Shown: positions 9,687 through 18,739 of the stretch, one piece after another | How the letters are laid out: every line of letters starts with the position of its first letter | Numbering within the stretch: position 1 is the first letter of the stretch | NCBI GenBank assembly: GCA_963377175.1 | Contig: CAUJNA010003240.1 | Coordinates: forward strand, 208,501 to 272,500 | From: Effrenium voratum | Lineage: Eukaryota > Sar > Dinophyceae > Suessiales > Symbiodiniaceae | Direction: 5' to 3' | DNA length: 64,000 bases | Notes under the pieces: model-generated | What the model saw: only the letters and a program-made list of their open reading frames with translations | Told to the model about the DNA's origin: nothing | Databases searched by the model: none | Position numbers and translations under genes: made by a program

Positions 9687-10566
9687 GATCGGCCTCGCCG
9701 GCCCCCCGCATGAAGAAATACGTCTTGCCTATCCATGCGGAGTCGGTTTGGCGTTCTGGATCATTTGGGCAAATTCGGGAAACTTTGAGATTGATGTTGC
9801 CATCGCTGAGGAGTTGAACCATGTATCTGGTGCTGGACAAGGCCTCGGTTCTAACCGGGCAGTCGTCGTTCGATGGAACAAACAACTGAGTTCTTCTTTT
9901 ATTGTGGACTCTGACTATATATCCATTGACCGTGTCGTTGATCCAATAATCGGAAGTTCTTGATGGGGTGAGAGTGCATGTTGGGTTTTCTGTACCACCC
10001 CCCGCCGACTGTATGATCTCCCAGAGGCAGGAAGACGGAAGTCCAACAGCACGCAATGCCACATTAGCTGCAATCACCTCGGCTTCCGTGGACGACATCG
10101 CAGTGGAAGTCTGCTTTTTGGAAAATGCAGTCAGAGGATAGAAGGTATTAGGGCCAATCAATGCAAGAAAACACCCTGATGTACTGCGGGAGTCATGTTC
10201 GCCAGCATGATCCGAGTCCGCAAACAACCATAGTCGGGTTCGTGATGAGGGGTCACCAACGAAACCGTGCATCTTCCGATCGACTGTGGTATGGATATAG
10301 CACATTAACCGGAAGAGCGCCTGGTCGCAGTCGACGGACCACTTGGTAACGCGAGAAGCCAGTCCCTGGGTCGCTCTCAAGAGATCAAAACGGGCCATCC
10401 GCGCAGCAAACAGGACCTTCATGAGGATTTTGGAGGCGATGGGTTGAAGAATACCCTTCTTCTCCGTATCGTCTTTGGTGGGTCTTGCAATGCGGTCATC
10501 CTGAAATGGAGTGGAAACCTTCTTGAACTGAACATTGCCCCCCCGCAAGCTCAACATACCTGTCAA
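9646..10566 (-). CDS. Copia pol, RNase H first part with inserted module
   Basis: This frame contains the copia stretch before RNase H (VSTPFQDDRIARP, MARFDLLRATQGLAS). It then has the RNase H motifs LFADSDHAGEHDSRSTSG, with the first catalytic Asp, and SKKQTSTAMSSTEAE, with the Glu. About 110 residues follow that are not part of ordinary RNase H (SDYWINDTVNGYIVRVHNKR through AWIGKTYFF). The last catalytic block lies in the next frame (7353-9686). A similar module occurs upstream at 10720-10960, ending LWVGTTYFF. Confidence 0.8.
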   Translation of the reverse strand: MTGMLSLRGGNVQFKKVSTPFQDDRIARPTKDDTEKKGILQPIASKILMKVLFAARMARFDLLRATQGLASRVTKWSVDCDQALFRLMCYIHTTVDRKMHGFVGDPSSRTRLWLFADSDHAGEHDSRSTSGCFLALIGPNTFYPLTAFSKKQTSTAMSSTEAEVIAANVALRAVGLPSSCLWEIIQSAGGGTENPTCTLTPSRTSDYWINDTVNGYIVRVHNKRRTQLFVPSNDDCPVRTEALSSTRYMVQLLSDGNINLKVSRICPNDPERQTDSAWIGKTYFFMRGAGEADLEIEAKEIRDNRL

Positions 10567-10969
10567 GGCATTGTTTAAGGAATCCGGTCATGTCATAGGT
10601 AACCAGCGTGACGGGCTTGTCCATGCAAGCTTGGTGCTGAAACAGTTCATCGATATACGAAAAACCTTTTGCTCGATTGGCTCTCTTGGCGGACGTCTTG
10701 TCCCTGAGCTTCTTCACGGCCGCAGCCGCTAGGCGGGCATTTCCAACGTTTTCATGAAAGAAATACGTGGTCCCAACCCAAAGAAAAGGAACAGTCTGAA
10801 TCTGATCATCGTCTTCATCGAAATGCCAATACTGCTGAGCGGCACCATCTTTATCAAAACATGGACTGCACTCTGTGCACCGCGTCCCGCCCAACCCAAT
10901 TTCTTTGGCAACACCGTTAGGCGTGCGGCGAAATTTGCGCCTTGGCTGCTCGTGTTGACAAACAACCAC
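10496..10969 (-). CDS. Copia pol, RT to RNase H connection in shifted frame
   Basis: This frame takes over from the RT frame at about 10960 and runs to the RNase H frame at about 10530. It has a Cys cluster (CTECSPC), an acidic FDEDDDQ patch, LWVGTTYFF, and then the typical copia connection DMTGFLKQCLDRYVELAGG. Its C-terminal residues after the frame change are spurious. The stretch before DMTGF looks like a diverged copy of the module inserted in RNase H. Confidence 0.7.
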   Translation of the reverse strand: MVVCQHEQPRRKFRRTPNGVAKEIGLGGTRCTECSPCFDKDGAAQQYWHFDEDDDQIQTVPFLWVGTTYFFHENVGNARLAAAAVKKLRDKTSAKRANRAKGFSYIDELFQHQACMDKPVTLVTYDMTGFLKQCLDRYVELAGGQCSVQEGFHSISG

Positions 10970-12633
10970 GCCATGTTCTGGGTAGTGTTCCCAGTAATCC
11001 TGAGTTCGGCGGCTGCATTCTTGTCGGATGGATCCTCCAGGTCATGATTGAAAACATGAGCGAAAGGATGATGTTCAGGCGAAAGTTGAACCTTCTCCGT
11101 GACAACATGCTCACATCCGAGGTACCTACCAACAGCCGAAGGTGGGTCCATGTCAATCTTGGAAGAAATGAGTTCCCAACCTTTTGCAACATTCTGAACC
11201 GGTCCCGACATCTTGAAGTCGTCGACGTACACTGCGAGCAGGAGTCGAAGTTTCGGATGCCAGAAAACTGAAGGCCAGGCTCCAGGGTAAACAAGACGGA
11301 AACCAAGGGACAAGAGAATATCTTCACAGTGCTTCTCCCATAGACCCCCCGAATCCGGGTGGCCGTAAAGAGCAAGAATGAGCTGCACCACTGGATCGCT
11401 ATACTTTGAGGCCCAACCTTTCGGCCAGCGATACTTTGGGAGGCGTACCCATGTCTTGATTCCCTTGTATAATGCCTGCGTATATGCCTGTCGCCCATCG
11501 GATTGTTGGGTGCAGTTACCAGGCATAGCTCCATAAGCATCGATGGCTTTGGCAGCTTCCATGGTGGAAGGGGCCGATCCAAGTTCAGCGAATAAAGCTT
11601 GCTCAGCATTTTCGTCTTTTACGTTGTTCCCCTGAAACACAGTCCTTCCCTTAAACTTGCGAAGAGGGTTTCCCTTTCGAAGTTCACTCCCTTTCTCAAC
11701 ACAGATTTCAAAGATTTTGCCAACATGGACCTTGTCACTTCTCCCCTCAGCTTCTTTGACCACCTGCGACCACTCACGCACAGTGTTGTAATCCCATGCG
11801 CCCTTGCTCTCAAGGTTGTGCCACTCCACGTCAATAGACTTTTGAGCATCAGCATTGCTTTCAATCTCCTTCCGCCCCACCGGTCTAGCAACCATAGCAT
11901 GAATAACGGGGTGAAGGTGAGCTTGAAAAACTTTGCAACGATGTTGACCAATTTCGGGATTCGCAGAAAGTGCAGGCAAAACTACAACATCCAGCGCGTC
12001 CTCAACGGTCTCCTCTTTAGAGCGGTTCCCAACGCAAGGTGCAACAGGCATAAGAGGAATGCTTGAAAATTCATCTTCCAATCCTGCAGTGGTCGCCGGC
12101 CTAGCTTTGGAAGAAGAAGCTTCCGGGTCCTCGGAGACGGGCTCATCGGGGAAAGCCTTGCGAGCCTTCTCTCGCTCATCCTTGATAATGGCAAGTCTCC
12201 TTTGCTTTGTTGACATTGTTTTCCAAAGAAAAGGTGGAATACTGTCGGGTTTGCTCGATCCTGAATACCTTCGGGCTTTCACACCCCCCGCATCGTAATG
12301 AGCACCTCCATCTTTGGGAACAAAGGTGTCCTTGCTGGTCTTCAAATCGATGACTTTGACCATTTCTTCCGATGCGGGTCCCTCTTCGGGGGAATCTTTG
12401 ATCAGCTTTCCGAGGTTTTCAGCGAGTTCCTGATCATCGATGTCATCCTGGCCTGGCATCTCCGCCGGCAAATCCTCCTCCAAGAGCGGCGCATCCAATG
12501 CAGATGGATCGGGCGTTTCAGGAGCGTATTCAAGCCCCGGCATTACGCCATTCATGTGCAATAAGTGCCGTTCGACCATCGGAAAAGAGAATTCGCCATC
12601 CGGACATTTGAAAAGGAGCAATAGGTTGATCAT
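10729..12633 (-). CDS. Copia pol, reverse transcriptase
   Basis: An acidic linker leads into the reverse transcriptase. Visible motifs are KGRTVFQGNNVKD, SDGRQAYTQALYKG (the aspartate block), LILALYGHPDSGGLWEKH and LLLAVYVDDFKMSG, with the YVDD catalytic pair, then VGRYLGCEH. RT copies the element's RNA into DNA in the cytoplasmic particle. The start is not a real initiation site: the frame meets integrase at about 12610, where both frames read Asp-Gln-Pro-Ile into a Cys-Pro-Asp-Gly-Glu stretch. The C-terminal 80 residues beyond about 10960 are out of frame. Confidence 0.85.
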   Translation of the reverse strand: MINLLLLFKCPDGEFSFPMVERHLLHMNGVMPGLEYAPETPDPSALDAPLLEEDLPAEMPGQDDIDDQELAENLGKLIKDSPEEGPASEEMVKVIDLKTSKDTFVPKDGGAHYDAGGVKARRYSGSSKPDSIPPFLWKTMSTKQRRLAIIKDEREKARKAFPDEPVSEDPEASSSKARPATTAGLEDEFSSIPLMPVAPCVGNRSKEETVEDALDVVVLPALSANPEIGQHRCKVFQAHLHPVIHAMVARPVGRKEIESNADAQKSIDVEWHNLESKGAWDYNTVREWSQVVKEAEGRSDKVHVGKIFEICVEKGSELRKGNPLRKFKGRTVFQGNNVKDENAEQALFAELGSAPSTMEAAKAIDAYGAMPGNCTQQSDGRQAYTQALYKGIKTWVRLPKYRWPKGWASKYSDPVVQLILALYGHPDSGGLWEKHCEDILLSLGFRLVYPGAWPSVFWHPKLRLLLAVYVDDFKMSGPVQNVAKGWELISSKIDMDPPSAVGRYLGCEHVVTEKVQLSPEHHPFAHVFNHDLEDPSDKNAAAELRITGNTTQNMAWLFVNTSSQGANFAARLTVLPKKLGWAGRGAQSAVHVLIKMVPLSSIGISMKTMIRFRLFLFFGLGPRISFMKTLEMPA

Positions 12634-15600
12634 AGTCCTTCTCCATCAAATCTCGCAAAGGAACAACGAGAAATTCGTGACGCCAAAGAAAGTCAGGATG
12701 GATGGGATACCCCAGAAATATTCCAGCCCTGGAAGTAGGTTCAATCTTCAAAGGCTTGTTGGGTCGATTCCTCGGGCCAGTCCAAAAGTTGACTTGACAA
12801 CCAAAGGGCAAATATGGTCCGGGAAAATCTTCTCCAAAACGTACCTTCCATGGTGAATGATAATCTGGGTGGTCCGTGATGTTATGCGCCATGCAATAGT
12901 GTTTGGCCGCATGTGGCCAATACGAATGATGTAAACCAGCTTGCTCAAGGTTGGTCCTCGTGCCCTCGATAATCGCCCTGACGTTCCTCTCGGCAATGGC
13001 ATTCGTCTTTGAAATGTAGTTTGTACTTTGAACATGCTTCCATTCCAATTGGTCCGCGGCTTTCACAAGTTCAGGAGCCCGATCACTGTAAAACACGTTC
13101 ACGGTTTCCCCGGTGCGGACAAAGTGCTTGAATGCCATCACGCACTGATGAGAGGTTTTCCGTGCTGCTGGGTAAACATAACGGAAATCAGTGGCAACAT
13201 CTCGAACCACAAGTGCAACTCTAGATTGATCAATGCCGATTTCACGATCATCTGATGTGATAAGATGGTCCGCCGTAAGGTGATCACCAAACTTCTTGGC
13301 CTCGACTTGAGTGGAACCTCCCTTTTGTTTTGATGGATATTTGTACATCTTCGCCCTGTTACAAGTCTCGCAAAAGGGGTTCTTGGGAGTGTGACACATC
13401 AAGTGCTGGAGTGAGGTCGCCTCATCACGCAAAGCTGCTTCACCGCGTTCGCGAGGGGCGTCCTTCAAAATAGGCTTAGACACGAAATCGGAAGCGATGA
13501 CCTTGGGCGCATCTTCGGAGGGAATGTCATGGCACTCTTCAATGACCTCACCTTCCGGTTGGCTAATGGTGTCCTCAAGCAAGAAATCATCGTTCCCCAA
13601 TTCATCCCCATCATCCTCATTGGTCACAAGCACCTCTTCAACAGCTTCTGGTTCCTCGTCAATGACTAGAACTTCATCCTCAATTTCAATGGGAGCTGAT
13701 GGTAATGATGTAACCTTTGGAATGCTCTGTGACAAAGCTGGAACAGCATTTTGAGTTGCTGGGGGAATGAATGGAACATTGTCTTTGACCTCGAGCTTGA
13801 TACGTGAACCATCCGGAAGTCGGAAATAAGGTCTGCTGTGGGCTCTCCAAACGAAATCATATCCGTCCCTGAGGCATCTCATACCCACGGATAACACGGA
13901 TGGAGCCTTGTCAAGAACATATGGCCGAACAACACTATCGGTCTGTTGGATCTTGACCCTGGCCTGCTTGGTACCGATAATATTCCCATTGGCTGTGGAA
14001 AATTTCAGAGGTTGAGACGATTCGTAAATACACCCCACCTCCGCATCGGTTCCCGACAGCAAATCCTGGGAAGCTCCTGTATCCGCGATCCACGGAATGT
14101 GAGAAGAATCCATTGTCATACGAGCAACAGCAGCTTTCCCCTTTTTGGGGGAGGTCTCGGGCTTCTCTGGCTCGGCCGTTAGGCCTGCGGGGATGCAGGA
14201 ATCACAGCCGAAATCAGAGTCGCATTGAAATTTGCAAGGAGTCTTCGTGCCTTTGAGCAAATCCTTCATCATAGCTTCATGCATGGTGCCGATAAGAGTT
14301 GCGTCAGAAACAGCTCTCTCATCGAACTTCGGAACATAATCAACAGGAAACTCGTGTGCAAACCTTCTCGACGAGGCAGTGTAGGGCCAAAGCTCGCCGT
14401 CAGTCTCATAGTTCGAAATAGATGGGTAATCAGAGAATTGCACGCACTTCTTGATACATGGCATACTCTGGAAAACATCGTGAGTCACACTAGGCAAGCA
14501 AGGATGCGAGGCGACCGAGTCGAGGGTCGCGGCGCACACCATCGCCTGGAGGAGGCACACCGCAGCACTGCTGCCTTTTGACGATCGCGGAGACTTGAGG
14601 GACTGAGAACCCTTCGAATCTTTCGAATCTTGAGAAGAAGGCCTGCTACCCTTCTTCTTCTTCTTTTTCTCTCTCGGCGATGTCTTGGGGGTGTCTCCAC
14701 TAGCGGTCTTCTCGGCCTTTGGGGCTGGAGCTGCCTTGGAAGTTGCGGGGTGCTGCCATGGGCAATCTTTCCCTCTCTCGCATCTGTTCGCTTTAAAGAA
14801 CTTGCACACCTGGGGCTTCGAACCAGGGGGACTCTGCGAACGATACTTCCTTGGCGTCTGGGATCTAGATCCGCCCTTCTTGCCTTTCCCCTTACCTTTC
14901 GGTGCCTTAACATGTTCGAATCGGCAGTCTGAACCATAGGTGCACTGGCCAGTTTGAAATTTCACACATACACCCTTGGGGATTCCAGGAACTGCAGGGT
15001 TGTTCGATGGAGTCCTGCCACGTCCCGTTGTGTTGCTTGACATAGCATCCCGCATGTGAACAAGCCTCTTGCGCTCCAAATAATTCCTCGATGCGTCAAT
15101 CAAGAATTTATAGGAGTGCTTTTCCGTCCCTTCCTCAGCCCGCTCATACTCATTGAGATCATGACTGAGAGGCCGAAACTTTCGAATCTGGCGGTGGAAC
15201 AGCGCTTCAAGGGTCTTCTCATTCTGCTCATTGCCCATTCCAGCGATGACCGTGTCCCATCTTGTCATGAAGTTCTTGAGGTCCTCGTTGATGAGCTGGA
15301 CAGAGAGCAAGTCCTCAAAGTCGTAAATTGCACCATGTTTGATGTTCGTGCTGAAGTGCTTGTGAACCATCAAAAGAATTTGGCGCCCCCTCGCGTAGCG
15401 TTTCTCCTTTGCTTCTTGTTCTTTGAAAATGTCGACTTGCCGCGCGAGGTCGCCCTCCAAGATATTCGTCAACGCCGATGCCAGCTTTGCATCAAGATGG
15501 ACAAACATTCCTGAATCACGAAGGACTTCAACAGTTTGACCTGGGATCCAAGTTGCCTCAATCCACTCAAATGCCTTTTCGGGTTGGTCGGAAGTAGCAA

Positions 15601-16822
15601 CAACAGCATCCCTAACTTTGATCCTCCAATTACGGTACTGTTCGGGCTTCGGGAATCGGGGAATCTGAATTCTGTCACCCTTCTTTACACGGACGCGTTC
15701 CGCCGTCGGATCGCTCGAATTACCTAAGTGCTTCAGTAGCTTTCGTCGAAAGGATTCATTCGATGCAGTAGAAGTTGATGACGAAGATGACGAGGGAGAA
15801 GATGATGGATCTCGTCGCCGGCGTCGGCTACGGTCCTTCTTCTTTTTCTTCTTCTTTTTCTTCTTCTTCTTTTTCTTGTCCTTGTCATTTCCACCATCAC
15901 CATCATCGCAAGGCCAACCGTCTCCGGTAGCAGCATCGTCCACGGCCCCGGCGGGAACGGATCCGTCTTTGCCGTAGGGGTCACTCCCGACCTTCGTCCA
16001 ACTGTGCGAGGAAGCATTCGAAAGTCCGGGTGGAGATGCAGCCAAAGGAACGGTCGGGATAGCCAAGGGGGTAGCTGGTGCCTGCTGAACGGGAGGCGCA
16101 GGGGCTGGAGCAGGTTGAGCAGGCGGTTGCTGTTGATTCTGCATCATCTGCTCGACCATAGCCCTTAGCTCCCTGATCTGCTTCTCCTGCTCGCTGATCG
16201 TGTTCATGGCGTTTTGGTACTTCATCTCGGCTTCTCTTTCCGATTTCATGGTGTTCACACGCTGCTCCGCATTCATTTGAATCTCGCGTCTCATGGCCTC
16301 CGATTGGCTTTGAAGTCCGGCAATAATCTCACCATGCCTTGCCTCCGCCATCTGGGCGACCATGGGACCGGTGTCCTGATTCACGAACTGGTTGAATTGG
16401 GCATTGTTCTGGGTAGCGTTGATCTGCTGATAGTTCGTCACGTCCTGGTTGATCGTCATTGAAGGATCGAGGTGGACGTTTGCAACATGTTGGTTGAACT
16501 GATTCATGGACTGTGGCATAGGGTTTCCCCTTGCGAGATCGGTCTGGGGGTCGTACATGACGATGTCACCATGCCGATGCCGATCTGATCCAACAGGTGA
16601 AGGAGATCGAGCGCCAGACCGCCCAGTCCTCCCACGGTCACTCCGAGATCGAAGTGATTCGGGGCCCTGACTGCTCAGTGCCTGTCCCTTCCTAATGAGC
16701 TCCCTGGCCACTTGGGAGTTTGCTCGACTAGTCGGTTCATATTGCGAGGCGTCTTCATCGCCTGCGGGCTCATCAGGTGTGGGACGCACCTCGGTATGGG
16801 GTAGTCCAGGATCGCCATCCAT
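12530..16822 (-). CDS. Copia gag, protease and integrase
   Basis: The first in-frame ATG is at 16822; the frame is open a few codons upstream. Order: Gln/Asn-rich segment, coiled coil (SEREAEMKYQNAMNTISEQE region), Pro/Ala linker, a run of about 15 Lys then Arg, and gag core (FPKPEQYRNWRIKVRDAVV). Two CCCH zinc fingers follow, CVKFQTGQCTYGSDCRFEH and CKFFKANRCERGKDCPWQH, both spaced C-x7-C-x5-C-x3-H. The protease has IPWIADTGASQDLLS with Asp917. The integrase has the zinc pair HTPKNPFCETC, Asp1188 in TADHLI, Asp1250 in YSDRAPEL and Glu1281 in NAIAERN. The last spacing, D-x30-E, is shorter than the common 35. Copia gag usually carries CCHC knuckles, so the CCCH fingers are unusual. Coding frame changes at about 12610. 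Confidence 0.9.
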   Translation of the reverse strand: MDGDPGLPHTEVRPTPDEPAGDEDASQYEPTSRANSQVARELIRKGQALSSQGPESLRSRSDRGRTGRSGARSPSPVGSDRHRHGDIVMYDPQTDLARGNPMPQSMNQFNQHVANVHLDPSMTINQDVTNYQQINATQNNAQFNQFVNQDTGPMVAQMAEARHGEIIAGLQSQSEAMRREIQMNAEQRVNTMKSEREAEMKYQNAMNTISEQEKQIRELRAMVEQMMQNQQQPPAQPAPAPAPPVQQAPATPLAIPTVPLAASPPGLSNASSHSWTKVGSDPYGKDGSVPAGAVDDAATGDGWPCDDGDGGNDKDKKKKKKKKKKKKKKDRSRRRRRDPSSSPSSSSSSTSTASNESFRRKLLKHLGNSSDPTAERVRVKKGDRIQIPRFPKPEQYRNWRIKVRDAVVATSDQPEKAFEWIEATWIPGQTVEVLRDSGMFVHLDAKLASALTNILEGDLARQVDIFKEQEAKEKRYARGRQILLMVHKHFSTNIKHGAIYDFEDLLSVQLINEDLKNFMTRWDTVIAGMGNEQNEKTLEALFHRQIRKFRPLSHDLNEYERAEEGTEKHSYKFLIDASRNYLERKRLVHMRDAMSSNTTGRGRTPSNNPAVPGIPKGVCVKFQTGQCTYGSDCRFEHVKAPKGKGKGKKGGSRSQTPRKYRSQSPPGSKPQVCKFFKANRCERGKDCPWQHPATSKAAPAPKAEKTASGDTPKTSPREKKKKKKGSRPSSQDSKDSKGSQSLKSPRSSKGSSAAVCLLQAMVCAATLDSVASHPCLPSVTHDVFQSMPCIKKCVQFSDYPSISNYETDGELWPYTASSRRFAHEFPVDYVPKFDERAVSDATLIGTMHEAMMKDLLKGTKTPCKFQCDSDFGCDSCIPAGLTAEPEKPETSPKKGKAAVARMTMDSSHIPWIADTGASQDLLSGTDAEVGCIYESSQPLKFSTANGNIIGTKQARVKIQQTDSVVRPYVLDKAPSVLSVGMRCLRDGYDFVWRAHSRPYFRLPDGSRIKLEVKDNVPFIPPATQNAVPALSQSIPKVTSLPSAPIEIEDEVLVIDEEPEAVEEVLVTNEDDGDELGNDDFLLEDTISQPEGEVIEECHDIPSEDAPKVIASDFVSKPILKDAPRERGEAALRDEATSLQHLMCHTPKNPFCETCNRAKMYKYPSKQKGGSTQVEAKKFGDHLTADHLITSDDREIGIDQSRVALVVRDVATDFRYVYPAARKTSHQCVMAFKHFVRTGETVNVFYSDRAPELVKAADQLEWKHVQSTNYISKTNAIAERNVRAIIEGTRTNLEQAGLHHSYWPHAAKHYCMAHNITDHPDYHSPWKVRFGEDFPGPYLPFGCQVNFWTGPRNRPNKPLKIEPTSRAGIFLGYPIHPDFLWRHEFLVVPLRDLMEKDYDQPIAPFQMSGWRILFSDGRTALIAHEWRNAGA
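15838..15885. repeat. CTT-rich run encoding poly-lysine
   Basis: TTCTTCTTC-type triplets on the plus strand encode the Lys run of gag on the minus strand. Such runs are prone to length error. Confidence 0.7.
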
Positions 16823-16849
16823 GGCGTACAACTCTGTACAAAGAGCCGC

Positions 16850-16866
16850 TTACGGCTGATAACCTA
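16850..16866 (-). other. Candidate primer binding site
   Basis: Directly inside the 5' LTR the minus strand reads TAGGTTATCAGCCGTAA. It resembles the GGTATCAGAGC type of copia site complementary to initiator tRNA-Met, but only in part. Confidence 0.35.
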
Positions 16867-17026
16867 TAGAACAGGTTAAACAACCGGGAAGGGTCACAAA
16901 TGAACCCTGTACTCAGCGCGCTTTTTCCTTGAGCCATACGCAGTCGTAATGCTGAGACTGCGCAAGTGAGACATTCATGCATTGGGGTTTTACATGGTTG
17001 ATAAATACATCACGTTACAAACTACA
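16867..17026 (-). repeat. 5' LTR of copia element (160 bp)
   Basis: Partner of 4451-4610 with one visible mismatch. It lies just upstream of gag. It contains TGGCTCAAG on the minus strand, matching the last nine bases of the dinoflagellate spliced leader, which may be chance. Confidence 0.9.
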
Positions 17027-18129
17027 AAAACAAACGTTCAGATTAGTCAACACCGCCTCGCTCGGGCTAGAACACATCAAGCGCTTTTTGCTAGACGATC
17101 TGATGTTTTTGTTTTGTGTAATCTTTTCTGCAACGAGCTTAGGCTCATAGGCTGTATGCTGCTTGTTTGTTTTTCCTGCACGAGGCTGTGATGATTTGAT
17201 TATTGCATTTAGTATTTTATGTTCCCGATGGCTTCTCATAGCAGGCTGGAGCCAACGGCGTGCATTTCAGCTTGTAGCCAGCTGTTGCAGAAACACAAAG
17301 GAATGATTGCTTCATATCACTTCGTGGGAAGGCATAAATGGACCTGGGGCTAACGGCTATGCTGTTTGCCAGTTGAACGATGTGACTAATTTTGAGGGGA
17401 CCCCCACGGAAGCCAACCATTCAATTTGCCGCATGTTTGTTGCTGAATTGCTCTGCTCCAGTGAAAGTTAATAGTTCAGTTTTTTTTCCAACCGAGCTAG
17501 GATCGAAAAGAAGCTCATGCTCCACCTTTCTAACTTGGGCTTGCAACAGCCACGCCTCTTTCTGAGGCAGTCCTTTGCCACGGTTTTAAAAACCACCCCT
17601 AAAGAGGGACCCCTCAAAAAACACATTGCAGAGGCCCTCCATCGCCAGAGTCCCGTGCCAGGTGGCCTGCCCGAGCAGCTGGACCATTCCAAGCCCATCT
17701 GTGTAGCAGCTGGCAAGGACGGCTGGTTGTCAAGGGGGGGGTTGTCGCCCGCGGGTTCGCTGCCTGGTAAGACCTGCACTTCATCCTGAAAAGCAAAAGA
17801 AGCTGCGCGAGGTTGCTAGGATTCACGGCTCGTCAACATAAAACAGAGCAGCGCAGAACAGTGGGCATCGGAGACCTACATAGGTGTTGCGGCTTTCGAG
17901 ATCCAATTTGCTGCAACCTCAGATGGCGTTTTGAACCGCGTGAGGACTCAGTTGCTGGCATTGGCCTCCCTGCCAGTGGCCAGGCAAGCCACATGTGACG
18001 CTCAGCATAGCACAGTCGTTTCAAGGGGCACTGTTGGATCCTGGCTTGATACTTGTTTTTAGGGAGGGTGTTCATGTCAATGGTTTGTGCATGATCCCTC
18101 GCTGCCTTTCCATTGGTCCTTCCCCAGCA
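17027..18129. other. No gene supported
   Basis: A frame at 17517-17789 is open but has no motif or matching splice sites. The rest shows nothing I can call. Confidence 0.35.
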
Positions 18130-18262
18130 AATTTGGGGAAGTGGCTCAAGCGCTGCGAGGCAAGTGACCGAGCCTGGAGAGAGTATGTTCAGCACCTCTT
18201 CCCGGATCCCTCGCGGCGCACTCAGCCGGAAACCTTCCAGGCGATAGAAAGTCAGGAATTGG
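18130..18262 (+). CDS. Candidate exon, uncharacterised
   Basis: After a CCCCAG acceptor-like site the frame reads LGKWLKRCEASDRAWREYVQ then HLFPDPSRRTQPETFQAIE, with coding-like composition and no stop. Family unknown. It may belong with the Cys-rich exon at 18618 or the ubiquitin-like gene downstream. Confidence 0.4.
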
Positions 18263-18617
18263 GAGCCAGGCACTGGGTTAGTAATTTTGGTCCAAGTGAA
18301 GGTCTTTGTTCGAACATTTGCCCGTTGAATGAGGCATCTGCAGCAGAGGGATGAAGTGGCACCCATGCCAAGCCTACTACTTGGTGTTGGTGGGGATGGT
18401 CATGGACCCTTGTAGTGAGGTTTAGAAGTTTAGACCACCCCAATCATGATCCACGCAGAGTCTTGACCATTGCGCATATTGCACATATGGGTGTGTGGTT
18501 TTCATTGCTTGGTCGGAACGAGAGGCATTGCGGGGCTGTTGGCCAAAATGCTCGAAGCCTCAGACTGTCCAGAGCCGGAGGCCATCCCACAAAGGCAAAA
18601 GGACAGATGCGGACCAG

Positions 18618-18736
18618 GCACGTGCGCGGACCGAGGGGGTCGAAGCGCCGGGCTGTGAGGCCAACTCTTGCCGTCTCTGCGGGCTCAAGACAGGCTACCA
18701 CTGGACAGTAGAAAACAAGACCCGCAATGCGTGCAT
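18618..18736 (+). CDS. Candidate Cys-rich exon, uncharacterised
   Basis: An acceptor GACCAG precedes and a strong GTGAGT donor follows at 18737. The 119-base exon reads CEANSCRLCGLKTGYHWTVE NKTRNAC, with five Cys in CxxxxCxxC spacing. It could bind zinc. I do not recognise the family. Confidence 0.5.
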
Positions 18737-18739
18737 GTG

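Larger units (their letters stand above)
4451..17026 (-). mobile_element. Copia-type LTR retrotransposon with long 3' cargo region
   Basis: The 12.6 kb element is bounded by two 160-bp direct repeats that differ at one visible base. It is transcribed on the minus strand. Order from its 5' end: LTR, 44-base leader, gag with two CCCH fingers, aspartic protease, integrase, reverse transcriptase, RNase H. The integrase-before-RT order defines the copia class. After RNase H the coding sequence goes on for about 4.5 kb with domains that are not part of a standard pol: methyltransferase-like, SGNH hydrolase, Tpt1/KptA-like and zinc ribbon. A G-run polypurine tract abuts the 3' LTR. Reading frame changes at several points, so the polyprotein appears as seven overlapping open frames. 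No target-site duplication is visible (AAGTT on the left, AAAAC on the right). Confidence 0.93.

Noticed and set aside
10729..10960. C-terminal 80 residues of the RT frame as a separate domain
   Set aside because: The overlapping frame carries the expected copia connection; this tail is read-through after a frame change.
18141..18149. TGGCTCAAG inside a candidate exon
   Set aside because: Nine bases, within coding-like sequence; treated as chance.
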